The notes below the pieces were generated by a model, which was given only the letters and a program-made list of their open reading frames with translations, searched no databases and was not told the DNA's origin. The translations under genes and the position numbers were made by a program. Positions 27,194-35,500 of a stretch of DNA of 53,815 nt are shown here, in pieces (position 1 is the stretch's first letter; each line of letters opens with the position of its first letter). Source of the DNA: an uncultured Peptoniphilus sp. (GTDB lineage: Bacteria > Bacillota > Clostridia > Tissierellales > Peptoniphilaceae); contig NZ_CALUAA010000010.1 in assembly GCF_943913915.1 (NCBI RefSeq), positions 1-53,815 of the forward strand, read 5' to 3'.

Positions 27194-27922
27194 TTATTTC
27201 GCCTTTTTATCGAAGGCCGTCGACGTCAGCACAGACCAAATCCCTTCGATGGCTTTGGAGCGATCGCTGGGCGCTTCCCCCGTGGCCCGCGTGTCGGGAA
27301 CGGCTACCCGCGCCACTAAAAAGTTTCCCTCATCCATATCTAAAATGATGTCGTCTTTTTGGGGAAAGTCCTCGGGATTTTTGATAATGCTCGCCAGTGT
27401 TTCTCCGGTGGGCGTAAAGACAAAGTCGACACGACCGTCGGCTTTTTGTACCTCCACATTTTTGATTCCGTCTTCCGGCCAATTCCAGCGCAAGGGCACT
27501 TCTTTTACAAGCTCTCTCTTTGAAATATCACTGTAGGCAAGGCCGGGATTGTCGAAGGTGGAGATAACGACGAAGTTGCGGTCTTTGTCCTCGTAATAAG
27601 GGGCATCTGTGGCAAAAGCAAGGTCGTCGGCTTTAAAAAACACGCGACCGTCTTTTTTTACGTGGTTTCCTCTTTCGAGAGAAAATTGCAGGATCCGCTC
27701 GTCTGTGGTTTTAAAAGAAAGGCTGTCGCTTTTGTCGATGATAAGCCAACCGTGGGCGGCGGCGATGGCGCTATCGGCTATGTAAAGATCACCGCCTTTT
27801 TGAATATAATCTTCTTTTGCCATGGCTTGCCCGGATAAAAAGACATAATCTAGTGGGACCGTCTCTTTCGGGCTACAGCCTACCAAAAAGATTAAGCATA
27901 AAATTAAAAATAGTCGCTTCAT
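27194..27922 (-). CDS. small lipoprotein with a stalk-like domain, function unknown
   Basis: 242 residues with a lipoprotein signal (lipobox LVGC, Cys16). Residues about 28-125 have the alternating pattern of copper-amine-oxidase-type stalk domains (ADSAIAAAHGW, then FSLERGN and VFFKADDLA), as in the NEAT-stalk protein of the heme operon, but no NEAT domain is present. The C-terminal half is not recognised. ATG is preceded by AAGGAGG. It is flanked by terminators on both sides, so it is probably monocistronic. Cell-surface location is likely; function cannot be assigned. Confidence 0.7.
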   Translation of the reverse strand: MKRLFLILCLIFLVGCSPKETVPLDYVFLSGQAMAKEDYIQKGGDLYIADSAIAAAHGWLIIDKSDSLSFKTTDERILQFSLERGNHVKKDGRVFFKADDLAFATDAPYYEDKDRNFVVISTFDNPGLAYSDISKRELVKEVPLRWNWPEDGIKNVEVQKADGRVDFVFTPTGETLASIIKNPEDFPQKDDIILDMDEGNFLVARVAVPDTRATGEAPSDRSKAIEGIWSVLTSTAFDKKAK

Positions 27923-27984
27923 AATGTTCCTCCTTTTCTGTATTTTATTACGATTAAGTAGGAAAAGCTATATTCGCACACAAA

Positions 27985-28014
27985 AAAAGCATCTCACCTC
28001 GGCAAGATGCTTTT
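27985..28014 (-). terminator. terminator of the rpmG-secE-nusG-rplK-rplA operon
   Basis: Perfect ten-pair stem AAAAGCATCT / AGATGCTTTT with a ten-base loop, followed by a seven-T run on the minus strand, directly after rplA. It shows that rplJ and rplL are not part of this transcript. Confidence 0.85.
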
Positions 28015-28023
28015 ATATTCGAG

Positions 28024-28722
28024 TTAATCCATTAATTTAGAGCCATTGATACGGATGCCGGGGCCCATTGTGGATGCCACGGTAACCGAACGCAAGTAAC
28101 GACCTTTTGCTGCGGCCGGCTTGGATTTAATAATGGCAGACATAAGTGTCTTTAAGTTTTCGGTAAGTTTTTCAGTACCGAAGGATTTTTTACCGATGGG
28201 TACGTTGATAATAGCCGCTTTGTCGACGCGGTATTCAACTTTACCTGCTTTGATTTCTTCGACAGCTTGCGCTACATCGAAGGTAACCGTGCCGGCTTTC
28301 GGGTTCGGCATAAGGCCCTTAGGACCTAAGATGCGACCGATACGACCGACGACGCCCATCATGTCCGGAGTTGCGACGACAACGTCAAAATCGAACCAGT
28401 TTTCTTGTTGGATCTTTTGAACGAGTTCTTCGCCACCGGCGTAATCTGCGCCTGCTTCTTGAGCTTCTTTTAATTTGTCGCCCTTAGCGAAAACGAGGAT
28501 GCGTTCCGTACGGCCGGTACCGTGAGGCAATACAACGGTGCCTCTTACTTGTTGGTCGGCGTGACGGGGGTCTACACCTAAACGAACGGCAAGTTCGATG
28601 GTTTCATCGAAGTTTGCAACGGCCGTCTTTTGAACGAGCTCAATAGCTTCGCCGAGATCGTATTGTTGAGAACGATCGACGAGCTTTAAACTTTCTTGAT
28701 ATTTTTTACCTCTCTTAGCCAT
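28024..28722 (-). CDS. rplA: 50S ribosomal protein L1
   Basis: 232 residues, the usual length for L1, with the hallmark segments VDPRHADQQVRG, LPHGTGR and GPKGLMPNPK. It binds 23S rRNA at the L1 stalk and in many bacteria represses its own operon. It follows rplK by about 40 bases with AAGGAGG before ATG. It is the last gene of its operon here, whereas many Firmicutes continue with rplJ-rplL. Confidence 0.98.
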   Translation of the reverse strand: MAKRGKKYQESLKLVDRSQQYDLGEAIELVQKTAVANFDETIELAVRLGVDPRHADQQVRGTVVLPHGTGRTERILVFAKGDKLKEAQEAGADYAGGEELVQKIQQENWFDFDVVVATPDMMGVVGRIGRILGPKGLMPNPKAGTVTFDVAQAVEEIKAGKVEYRVDKAAIINVPIGKKSFGTEKLTENLKTLMSAIIKSKPAAAKGRYLRSVTVASTMGPGIRINGSKLMD

Positions 28723-28764
28723 GTTTAACCTCCTTGTGGTTCAAACGAAATGGAATTTCTCCCA

Positions 28765-29190
28765 CTAACCTTCTACTTCGACTCCCATGCTGCGTGCCGT
28801 ACCGGCTACCATACGCATAGCGGATTCAATATTGGCAGCGTTTAAGTCGGGCATTTTAACTTCGGCGATTTCGCGGCATTGAGCACTGGTGATCTTAGCC
28901 ACTTTTTTCTTGTTAGGTTCGCCACTTGCCTTGTTGATTCCGGCTGCTTTTTTGATGAGAACAGCTGCCGGCGGCGTCTTGGTAATAAAGGTAAAGGAAC
29001 GGTCTTGATAGACGGTCATGACAACCGGGATGATCATACCGGCTTGGTCTTGCGTCTTGGCGTTAAATTGTTTGGTAAATTCCATAATGTTAACGCCGTG
29101 GGGTCCCAATGCAGTACCTACCGGGGGTGCCGGTGTAGCTTTACCTGCGGGGATTTGTAATTTGACAATTGCTATGACTTTCTTGGCCAT
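28765..29190 (-). CDS. rplK: 50S ribosomal protein L11
   Basis: 141 residues, standard length, with PAGKATPAPPVG near the N-terminus and GTARSMG at the C-terminus. It forms part of the GTPase-associated stalk of the large subunit. GGAGG precedes ATG at good spacing. It sits between nusG and rplA in the conserved order. Confidence 0.98.
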   Translation of the reverse strand: MAKKVIAIVKLQIPAGKATPAPPVGTALGPHGVNIMEFTKQFNAKTQDQAGMIIPVVMTVYQDRSFTFITKTPPAAVLIKKAAGINKASGEPNKKKVAKITSAQCREIAEVKMPDLNAANIESAMRMVAGTARSMGVEVEG

Positions 29191-29249
29191 AGTACACCTC
29201 CTAATGTGGTTTAGCGGGGTTTCCCTCCCACTCTTAATGTGCTTACGTC

Positions 29250-29807
29250 TTAGGCCTCAACTAATTGGTTTTCGTCCAATTCGACCAATGTGTCTCTTCC
29301 AAACATGGAAATCGACACTTTTACTTTTTGTTTTTCCGTATCCAACGATTCCACCGTACCGATGAAATCTTCAAAAGGTCCGGTTAAGACTTTGACTCTG
29401 TCGCCGACGGCGTAGGTGTCCATCGTCTTTTCAACGCGGCTTACGCCGAGGTTTTGAACTTCTTCGTCGGATAAGGGGATAGGTTTCGATCCCGGGCCTA
29501 CAAAGCCCGTTACACCTCTCGTGTTTCTCACGACATACCAGGACTTATCGTTCATAATCATCTTCACGAGGACGTAGGAAGGGAACATCTTGCGTTCCTT
29601 TAATTTCTTTACGCCTTCTTTTTCTTCGACGTAATCTTCCATCGGTACCTGAACATCAAAGATCATATCGCCGAGATCCTGGTTCTTCACCATGGATTCC
29701 ATATTGTCTTTGACTTTATTTTCGTGGCCGGAATAGGTGTGAATCACATACCAGCGTGCTTCTTCCGAACCGAGGTCTACCTCGTCACGGTTTAAATCAT
29801 CTGTCAA
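29250..29807 (-). CDS. nusG: transcription elongation/antitermination factor NusG
   Basis: 185 residues with the NusG N-terminal domain (WYVIHTYSGHE, MFPSYVLVKM, TRGVTGFVG) and a C-terminal KOW domain (GDRVKVLTGPFEDFIG). It couples RNA polymerase to ribosomes and Rho. The start is TTG at 29807, supported by GGAGG seven bases upstream. It lies just after secE. Confidence 0.97.
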   Translation of the reverse strand: MTDDLNRDEVDLGSEEARWYVIHTYSGHENKVKDNMESMVKNQDLGDMIFDVQVPMEDYVEEKEGVKKLKERKMFPSYVLVKMIMNDKSWYVVRNTRGVTGFVGPGSKPIPLSDEEVQNLGVSRVEKTMDTYAVGDRVKVLTGPFEDFIGTVESLDTEKQKVKVSISMFGRDTLVELDENQLVEA

Positions 29808-29826
29808 TTGAAATCCTCCAATACGC

Positions 29827-30054
29827 TTACAGTCCGAAAATCAAGCCCATAATATGGCTGAAGACAAAGTCAACGGCGTATAAAAAGATGGCGGTGACGA
29901 CGCTCACTAAAATAACAATCAGACTATATTGGAATAATTGTTTTTTTGTAGGCCAGACGACACGCTTAAATTCCCTTTTCACACCGCGAAAATAACGGCC
30001 AATGGATTTTGAATCTTCAGCCGTCTTCGGCGCTGCTGTGGACTTTTTCGCCAT
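29827..30054 (-). CDS. secE: preprotein translocase subunit SecE
   Basis: 75 residues: a disordered Ala/Lys-rich N-terminus, the conserved amphipathic segment EFKRVVWPTKKQ, and a single transmembrane helix near the C-terminus, the short single-span form typical of Firmicutes. It stabilises SecY in the translocon. Conserved position between rpmG and nusG. Confidence 0.97.
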   Translation of the reverse strand: MAKKSTAAPKTAEDSKSIGRYFRGVKREFKRVVWPTKKQLFQYSLIVILVSVVTAIFLYAVDFVFSHIMGLIFGL

Positions 30055-30065
30055 TGTATCTCTCC

Positions 30066-30215
30066 TTACTTGGTTTCCTTGTGAACCGTGTGGGTCTTAC
30101 AGAACTTGCAGTATTTTTTAAGTTCCATACGTTCCGGCGTGTTTTTCTTGTTTTTGTAGGTTACATAGTTGCGTTGTTTGCACTCTGTGCACTCTAACTG
30201 TACGCGATCTGCCAT
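30066..30215 (-). CDS. rpmG: 50S ribosomal protein L33
   Basis: 49 residues, too short for many gene callers. It starts MADRVQLECTEC and has a second CKFC pair, so this is the zinc-binding (C+) form of L33. The TAA is at 30066-30068. AGGAGG lies seven bases before ATG. It is the first gene of the secE-nusG-rplK-rplA operon and directly downstream of a strong promoter and a leader hairpin. Confidence 0.95.
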   Translation of the reverse strand: MADRVQLECTECKQRNYVTYKNKKNTPERMELKKYCKFCKTHTVHKETK

Positions 30216-30257
30216 TAGGCACCTCCTAGACTTTCATTAATGGAAATAAACTCAATA

Positions 30258-30284
30258 AAAAAGGGCTCTTACAAGCCGCTTTTT
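30258..30284 (-). terminator. hairpin with T-run in the rpmG leader, possible attenuator
   Basis: On the plus strand AAAAAGGGCT pairs with AGCC-G-CTTTTT, with one bulged base; on the minus strand the stem is followed by TTTTTTATTG. It lies between the rpmG promoter and the rpmG start, so it could attenuate the ribosomal operon or stop transcripts arriving from the hemerythrin gene. Confidence 0.5.
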
Positions 30285-30312
30285 CCGAAACCTCGGATTG
30301 GTTTATAGGGCA

Positions 30313-30341
30313 ATTTTACCAAAGGGCGAGGTTCTTGTCAA
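30313..30341 (-). promoter_or_regulatory. strong promoter of the rpmG-secE-nusG-rplKA operon
   Basis: Minus-strand consensus TTGACA (30336-30341) and TAAAAT (30313-30318) separated by exactly 17 bases, about 100 bases upstream of rpmG. It lies just past the end of the hemerythrin gene. Confidence 0.85.
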
Positions 30342-30355
30342 TGATTTTTCCCATG

Positions 30356-30904
30356 TTATAGGGATTTTTCAAATCGTTCAAGCTCCTTAAGATAATATTC
30401 TCTGCGCTCCCCGTGCTCTTCTTCGAAAGCTTTCGTCTCTTCATCCACAGACTTTAAGCGATCCTCGGAAAGATTTTTCTCCGCAAAGGGATAGACCACG
30501 GTGTTTTCGCGATTCGCGTGGGCTTCCAGTAAGAAAGCGTAGTTGTAGAGAAGGCCCACGACATCGACGAGTTTTTCCGTGGAGTGATTTTCTTCGTAAG
30601 CACCGTAGGCTTCTTCTAATGAGGAAATAATATGGCGGGCCTGATCGTGCTCTACGAGCATCCCTTGGCGCACGACCTTCTCCGCCACAGGACCCAGATC
30701 CTCAAGCATATAGTTAAAGAGAATGAGCTCTTCTTTTCCGTGGTGATGAGCATCTGCGTAGTTCCGCACAAAGTCGATCATGGCGGGCACTTCTTTTATA
30801 ATGTCACGCTCGCCTTCCAAAGTCTTTCCGATGGCACCGCGAATAAAAGACGTAAACCGCAAAATATTGTCGTGTTCTTTTTCTAAAACATCAGTTCCGT
30901 ACAT
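30356..30904 (-). CDS. hemerythrin HHE domain protein
   Basis: 182 residues of helical hemerythrin fold. Candidate di-iron ligands are visible in order: His11 (EKEHDN), His55 with Glu59 (HHHGKEE), His86 (VEHDQAR), and His129 with Glu133 (EAHANRE). Such proteins bind oxygen or sense oxygen/NO or iron; in anaerobes a protective role is usual. It overlaps the FAD oxidoreductase by 14 bases with GGAG before ATG, so the two are co-expressed and may act together in oxygen handling (inference). Confidence 0.9.
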   Translation of the reverse strand: MYGTDVLEKEHDNILRFTSFIRGAIGKTLEGERDIIKEVPAMIDFVRNYADAHHHGKEELILFNYMLEDLGPVAEKVVRQGMLVEHDQARHIISSLEEAYGAYEENHSTEKLVDVVGLLYNYAFLLEAHANRENTVVYPFAEKNLSEDRLKSVDEETKAFEEEHGERREYYLKELERFEKSL

Positions 30905-32441
30905 GGTCTTTCTCCTTTTCTATGATCTTCTCCGCAATGCGCATACCGTCAATGGCCGATGAGACGATGCCGCCGGCGTAGCCTGCTCCCTCTCCCGCAG
31001 GATATATATTCTCGTAATGGAGGGATTCCAAACTCTTTTTATCTCGCGTCAACCGGACGGGAGATGATGAACGGGTCTCAGGCGCCGTTAAGATCGCTCC
31101 CTCCGTAAGTGCGGGGAAATAACCCCCGATTTGGCGAAGGCCTTCGGTGAGCGTGTCGTCCAGTGCTTTCGGATAGAGGCTGTGGAGATCGGCAGCGTAA
31201 ATTCCCGGCATATAAGTGAGCTCTACCGTACCCTCATCTTCTTCCCCTAAATAGCTTGCCACTGATTGAGTAGGCGCTTTATAGGATCCGCTCATGTCGT
31301 AGGCCTTCTTCTCGATCATGCGCTGAAATTCCACGCCTGCCATGACGCCTTCGCCGTAAATCGATTCGTCGATGGTGACGAGAATGGCGGCGTTGGCATT
31401 TTTACCGTCGCGAGCTTTATAGCTCATACCGTTGGTGACGATAGTGCGCTCTTCCGATTGAGACGCCACCACTTTTCCCCCCGGGCACATACAGAAGCTG
31501 TAGACGCCTCTTCCATCGATTTGAACGCTCACCTGATAATCGGCGGCGGGGAGATAGGTGCACATGTCGCCGTATTGGTTTTCGTCGATTTTTCCCTGAT
31601 CACTTTCGATGCGAAAGCCCACGGCAAAGGGCTTCGATTCCATGGCCATGTCCGCTTTTTCTAAATACTCGAAAGTGTCCCGCGCCGAATGCCCGAGAGC
31701 GAGGACAATATAATCTCCTTTAAAATCCCCTTTGGAAGTTTTCACGTCGTAGCTTTCCCCTACTCTTGAAAAGCTTTCAAACCGCGCGCGGAAATGAAAT
31801 TCCGCTCCCATTGATTCCAATTCTCTTCTGAGATCAATCAGCACTTTTCGAAGGACGTCAGTGCCTACGTGGGGCTTTTTCTTGTAAAGTATGCTTTCAT
31901 CCTTGGCCAAGCGTGAAAAAAGTTCCAGCACAAAGCGGCCTCTGGGGTCTTTAGAGCGGCTGGTCAATTTGCCGTCGGAAAAAGTTCCGGCGCCCCCTTC
32001 TCCGAACTGCACATTGCTCTCCGTATCCAGTTCGCCTCCGTTCCAAAAAGATTCTACGCACTTCACCCGCTCCTCTACCCGATCTCCTCGCTCTAAAATA
32101 ATAGGCTTCACGCCGCGCATGGCGAGGACGTAAGCGCAGAAAAGGCCGGCGGGTCCTGCGCCGACGATTATGGGTCGCCCGTCGCTTTCAATGGGACTCA
32201 GATCGTAGGGTTCTTCTTTAATCGCCGTAATTTTTTTATTGGTCTTTAATTTTTTCTTCGTGGTCACATCTACCGTGGCTGTAAATTGTATGGTGCGCCC
32301 TTTACGCGCGTCGACGGATTCCCGATGACGTCGCCAGGTGTAATGTCCTTTTTTTAGACCGGTCAGCTTTTCGATGGCCTCTTCGTAAAAAGCAACCTCC
32401 GAATCGATCGGTCGATTGAGATTATGGATTCTGTAGTTCAT
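30891..32441 (-). CDS. NAD(P)/FAD-dependent oxidoreductase of the COG2509 type
   Basis: 516 residues. A roughly 85-residue N-terminal domain precedes the FAD-binding Rossmann motif GAGPAGLFCAY (about 94-104). Conserved segments VQFGEGGAGTFSDGKL, CMCPGGKV and AGEGAGYAGGI place it with the uncharacterised FAD-dependent dehydrogenase family found widely in Firmicutes. Substrate and partner are unknown. It is translationally coupled to the hemerythrin gene. A GC-rich terminator of the purine operon lies just upstream, so it has its own promoter. Confidence 0.85.
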   Translation of the reverse strand: MNYRIHNLNRPIDSEVAFYEEAIEKLTGLKKGHYTWRRHRESVDARKGRTIQFTATVDVTTKKKLKTNKKITAIKEEPYDLSPIESDGRPIIVGAGPAGLFCAYVLAMRGVKPIILERGDRVEERVKCVESFWNGGELDTESNVQFGEGGAGTFSDGKLTSRSKDPRGRFVLELFSRLAKDESILYKKKPHVGTDVLRKVLIDLRRELESMGAEFHFRARFESFSRVGESYDVKTSKGDFKGDYIVLALGHSARDTFEYLEKADMAMESKPFAVGFRIESDQGKIDENQYGDMCTYLPAADYQVSVQIDGRGVYSFCMCPGGKVVASQSEERTIVTNGMSYKARDGKNANAAILVTIDESIYGEGVMAGVEFQRMIEKKAYDMSGSYKAPTQSVASYLGEEDEGTVELTYMPGIYAADLHSLYPKALDDTLTEGLRQIGGYFPALTEGAILTAPETRSSSPVRLTRDKKSLESLHYENIYPAGEGAGYAGGIVSSAIDGMRIAEKIIEKEKDHVRN

Positions 32442-32496
32442 GGCTTTATTATCCTTTGTATTATCTCGGCGGTCAAGTTTTCATTCTTCCAATAAA

Positions 32497-32520
32497 AAAG
32501 ATCCCCCGAAGAGGATCTTT
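32497..32520 (-). terminator. terminator of the purine operon
   Basis: Perfect eight-pair stem AAAGATCC / GGATCTTT followed by TTTTTT on the minus strand, 3 bases past the purD-purL stop. Confidence 0.85.
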
Positions 32521-32523
32521 CAT

Positions 32524-35500
32524 TTATTTCCGTTTGCCTTTAATGTAATCTACGCCGGCTTGAATGACGGGTATGACGTGAACGTCGGGGATGTTCTTGT
32601 AAAGATCATCTTCCACCCGTTCGATGTGTCCCATTTTTCCTAAAATATGGCCGTCTCGGCTCACGAGCCCTTCAATATTAAAGAAGCTGCCGTTAGGATT
32701 ATCTACATAGGTAAAGGCAATTTGATTGTTCTTCACCAGTTCCTCTGCCTGTTCTTTAGAGCAGACGAGGCGCCCTTCCCCGTGGCTTACGGGAACCATA
32801 TAGCGATCGCCGGGGTTCAAATACATGAGCCAGGGCGAATCATTAGTGGCTACTTCCGTTTCCGTAATGCGGGCCACGTGTCGGGAGTTGTCGTTAAAGG
32901 TAAGGGTCGGTGAATCGTCTTCTTGGGCGCGGCCTTCGCCGAAGGGGAGATAGCCCGATTTTATCAGGGCTTGGAAGCCGTTACAGATACCGAGGACGAG
33001 GCCTTTCTTTTCTTTTACGAGGACGTCCATGGCTTCTTTCATGGCATCGGTGCGTAAAATCGTGGCGATGAATTTCGCCGATCCGTCGGGTTCGTCGCTG
33101 AAGCTGAAGCCGCCGGGGATGGCGAAGATATCCGCTTCTTTTACTTTTGCCGCTAAGGTTTCAATGGAACGCACGGTTTCTTCCGCCGTTTGATTGCGGA
33201 AGACGAAGACTTCCGTGTCGGCGCCGGCTTTTGTAAACACATCAGATGTGTCGTATTCGCTGTTGGTGCCGGGGAAGCAGGCGATAAGCACGCGGCAATC
33301 GTCTTTTGCTTCTCTTTCTTCGATGCGGTCGCTGCCCTTTTGAATCTTGCGAATTTCTTCGCCCTTTTGTTCTTTTTCAGAGGGAAATACCGATTCCAGA
33401 CCGTAGCGATAGGATTTAAAGATAGCCTCTTGATCGAGGGATTCGCCGTTCACAGTGTAGCCTTTTTCTTTCAGTTCGCCGATTTCGTCCACGCCGTCGA
33501 ATGCTTCTTTGTATTCCACGATAATATCGCCATAAAGGGCGTTGTAAAGATCGTCAATTTGAATATCGAAGCCTAAATCATTTCCGAGGGCGGAGATGAT
33601 AATGCCCGGAAGGGTACCGTAGCGGGTAACGGCGGCGGCGGAAAGGACATTGCTCTTTTCCATTTCCCCTCTCAAGGTGTCCGCCATGGCTTTAAATGCT
33701 TCGATATCGATCTTTCCGTTATCTAATCGGGTCGCCTTTAAAATACCAAGCTTGTTCCCCGCTTTTTGGAATACATTGCTCACCACATCTTTCGATTTCA
33801 TGGGGGCAATGGCGAAGGAAACGAGGGTCGGCGGTACATCTTTATCTCTGAAGGTGCCGCTCATGGAATCTTTGCCGCCGATGGGAGGCACTTCGAAATC
33901 CATGGAGGCGTCGAAGGCACCGAGAAGGGCCTTCAAGGGTTTTTGCCAACGTTTGGGATCTTCGCCGAGTTTTTCAAAATACTCTTGGAAGGTAAAGTAC
34001 ATATCCCGAATATCGGCGCCAGTGGCCACAAGTTTCGCCACCGATTCCACTACCGCATAGTATGCGCCAAGGTATTGGTTTTCCGAGAGGAACTCGGGGT
34101 TTGATCCGAAACTCATGACGCTCGCCGTGTCGCTGCGCTTGTTTTCTACGGGAATGAGCCCCGCCATGGCTTGGGTCGGCGTCAATTGATACTTGCCGCC
34201 TAAAGGCATGAGCACCGTGCCCCGGCCGACGCTGTTGTCGAATTTCTCGATGAGATTTTTTTGGCTCACGATATCGAGATCCGCCATGCGTTTTAAAATA
34301 TCTTTTATTGTATAGTCATTGTATTTATGGAGATAGTGAGACTCGGCGTCCCCTTCTACCTCTACATTTTGACTGCGGTCCACGCCCGCCGTTTCGATAA
34401 AGGCGCGGTCCAGATCGACGATGAGTCGGTCGCCGTAATACATGCGCATGGTCGGCTCTTCCGTCACTTCCGCCACGGCGGTCATCTCGAGATTTTCCTC
34501 ATCGCTCATGGCTCTGAAGAGATCCAGATCTTTTTTCTGAATCACAACGGCCATACGTTCTTGGGATTCGGAGATGGCAATTTCTTTCGGGGAAAGGCCG
34601 TCATATTTCAAAGGCACTTTATCCAAATGGATCTTCACGCCGTCTGCCAACTCGCCGATGGCGACGGATACGCCGCCGGCGCCGAAGTCGTTGCAACGTT
34701 TGATCTTCGATGCGATTTCGGGTTTTCTGAAGAGGCGAAGAAGTTTTCTCTCTTGAGGAGCGTTCCCCTTTTGAACCTCGGCAGACGCTGTTGTAAGAGA
34801 AGCCGCCGTATGTTCCTTACTGCTTCCCGTGGCGCCGCCGACGCCGTCACGTCCGGTTCTTCCGCCCATTAAGAGAACAATATCTCCCGCTTCCGGCGTA
34901 CCCCGCCATACATTTTCCGTAGCCACGGCCCCGACGACGGCGCCGATTTCCATGCGCTTCGCCATATAGCCCGGGTGGTAGAGTTCTTCTACGAGGCCTG
35001 CGGGAATACCGATTTGGTTGCCGTAGGAAGCGTAACCGTCGGCCGCTTCGGTGGTGATTTTCTTTTGAGGTAATTTACTTTCCCATGTGTCCTCAACGGG
35101 CATAGTGGGGTCTCCGCTTCCCGTTAAGCGAAGGGCTTGGTAAACGTAAGCTCTTCCGGAGAGAGGGTCGCGGATACAACCGCCCAAGCAGGTGGACGCG
35201 CCACCGTAGGGCTCGATTTCCGTCGGGTGATTGTGGGTTTCGTTTTTAAACATTAAGAGATAGGGAATGGTTTCCTTTTCGCCGTTTTTTAAATCCGTGG
35301 CTTCCAGCTCGATGTGAATGGAGCAGGCATTGATTTCTTCCGATTCTTCGATATTGGTCTTAATGCCTTCTTTTTTCAGATACTTCGCAACAAGGGTCCC
35401 CATGTCCATTAAACTGACGGGTTTTTTGCGATTTAAATGTTCCCGCGTCTTCATGTAGCGATCGAAAGCTTCTTTGATCACAGGAGACACTTTTTCGTCG

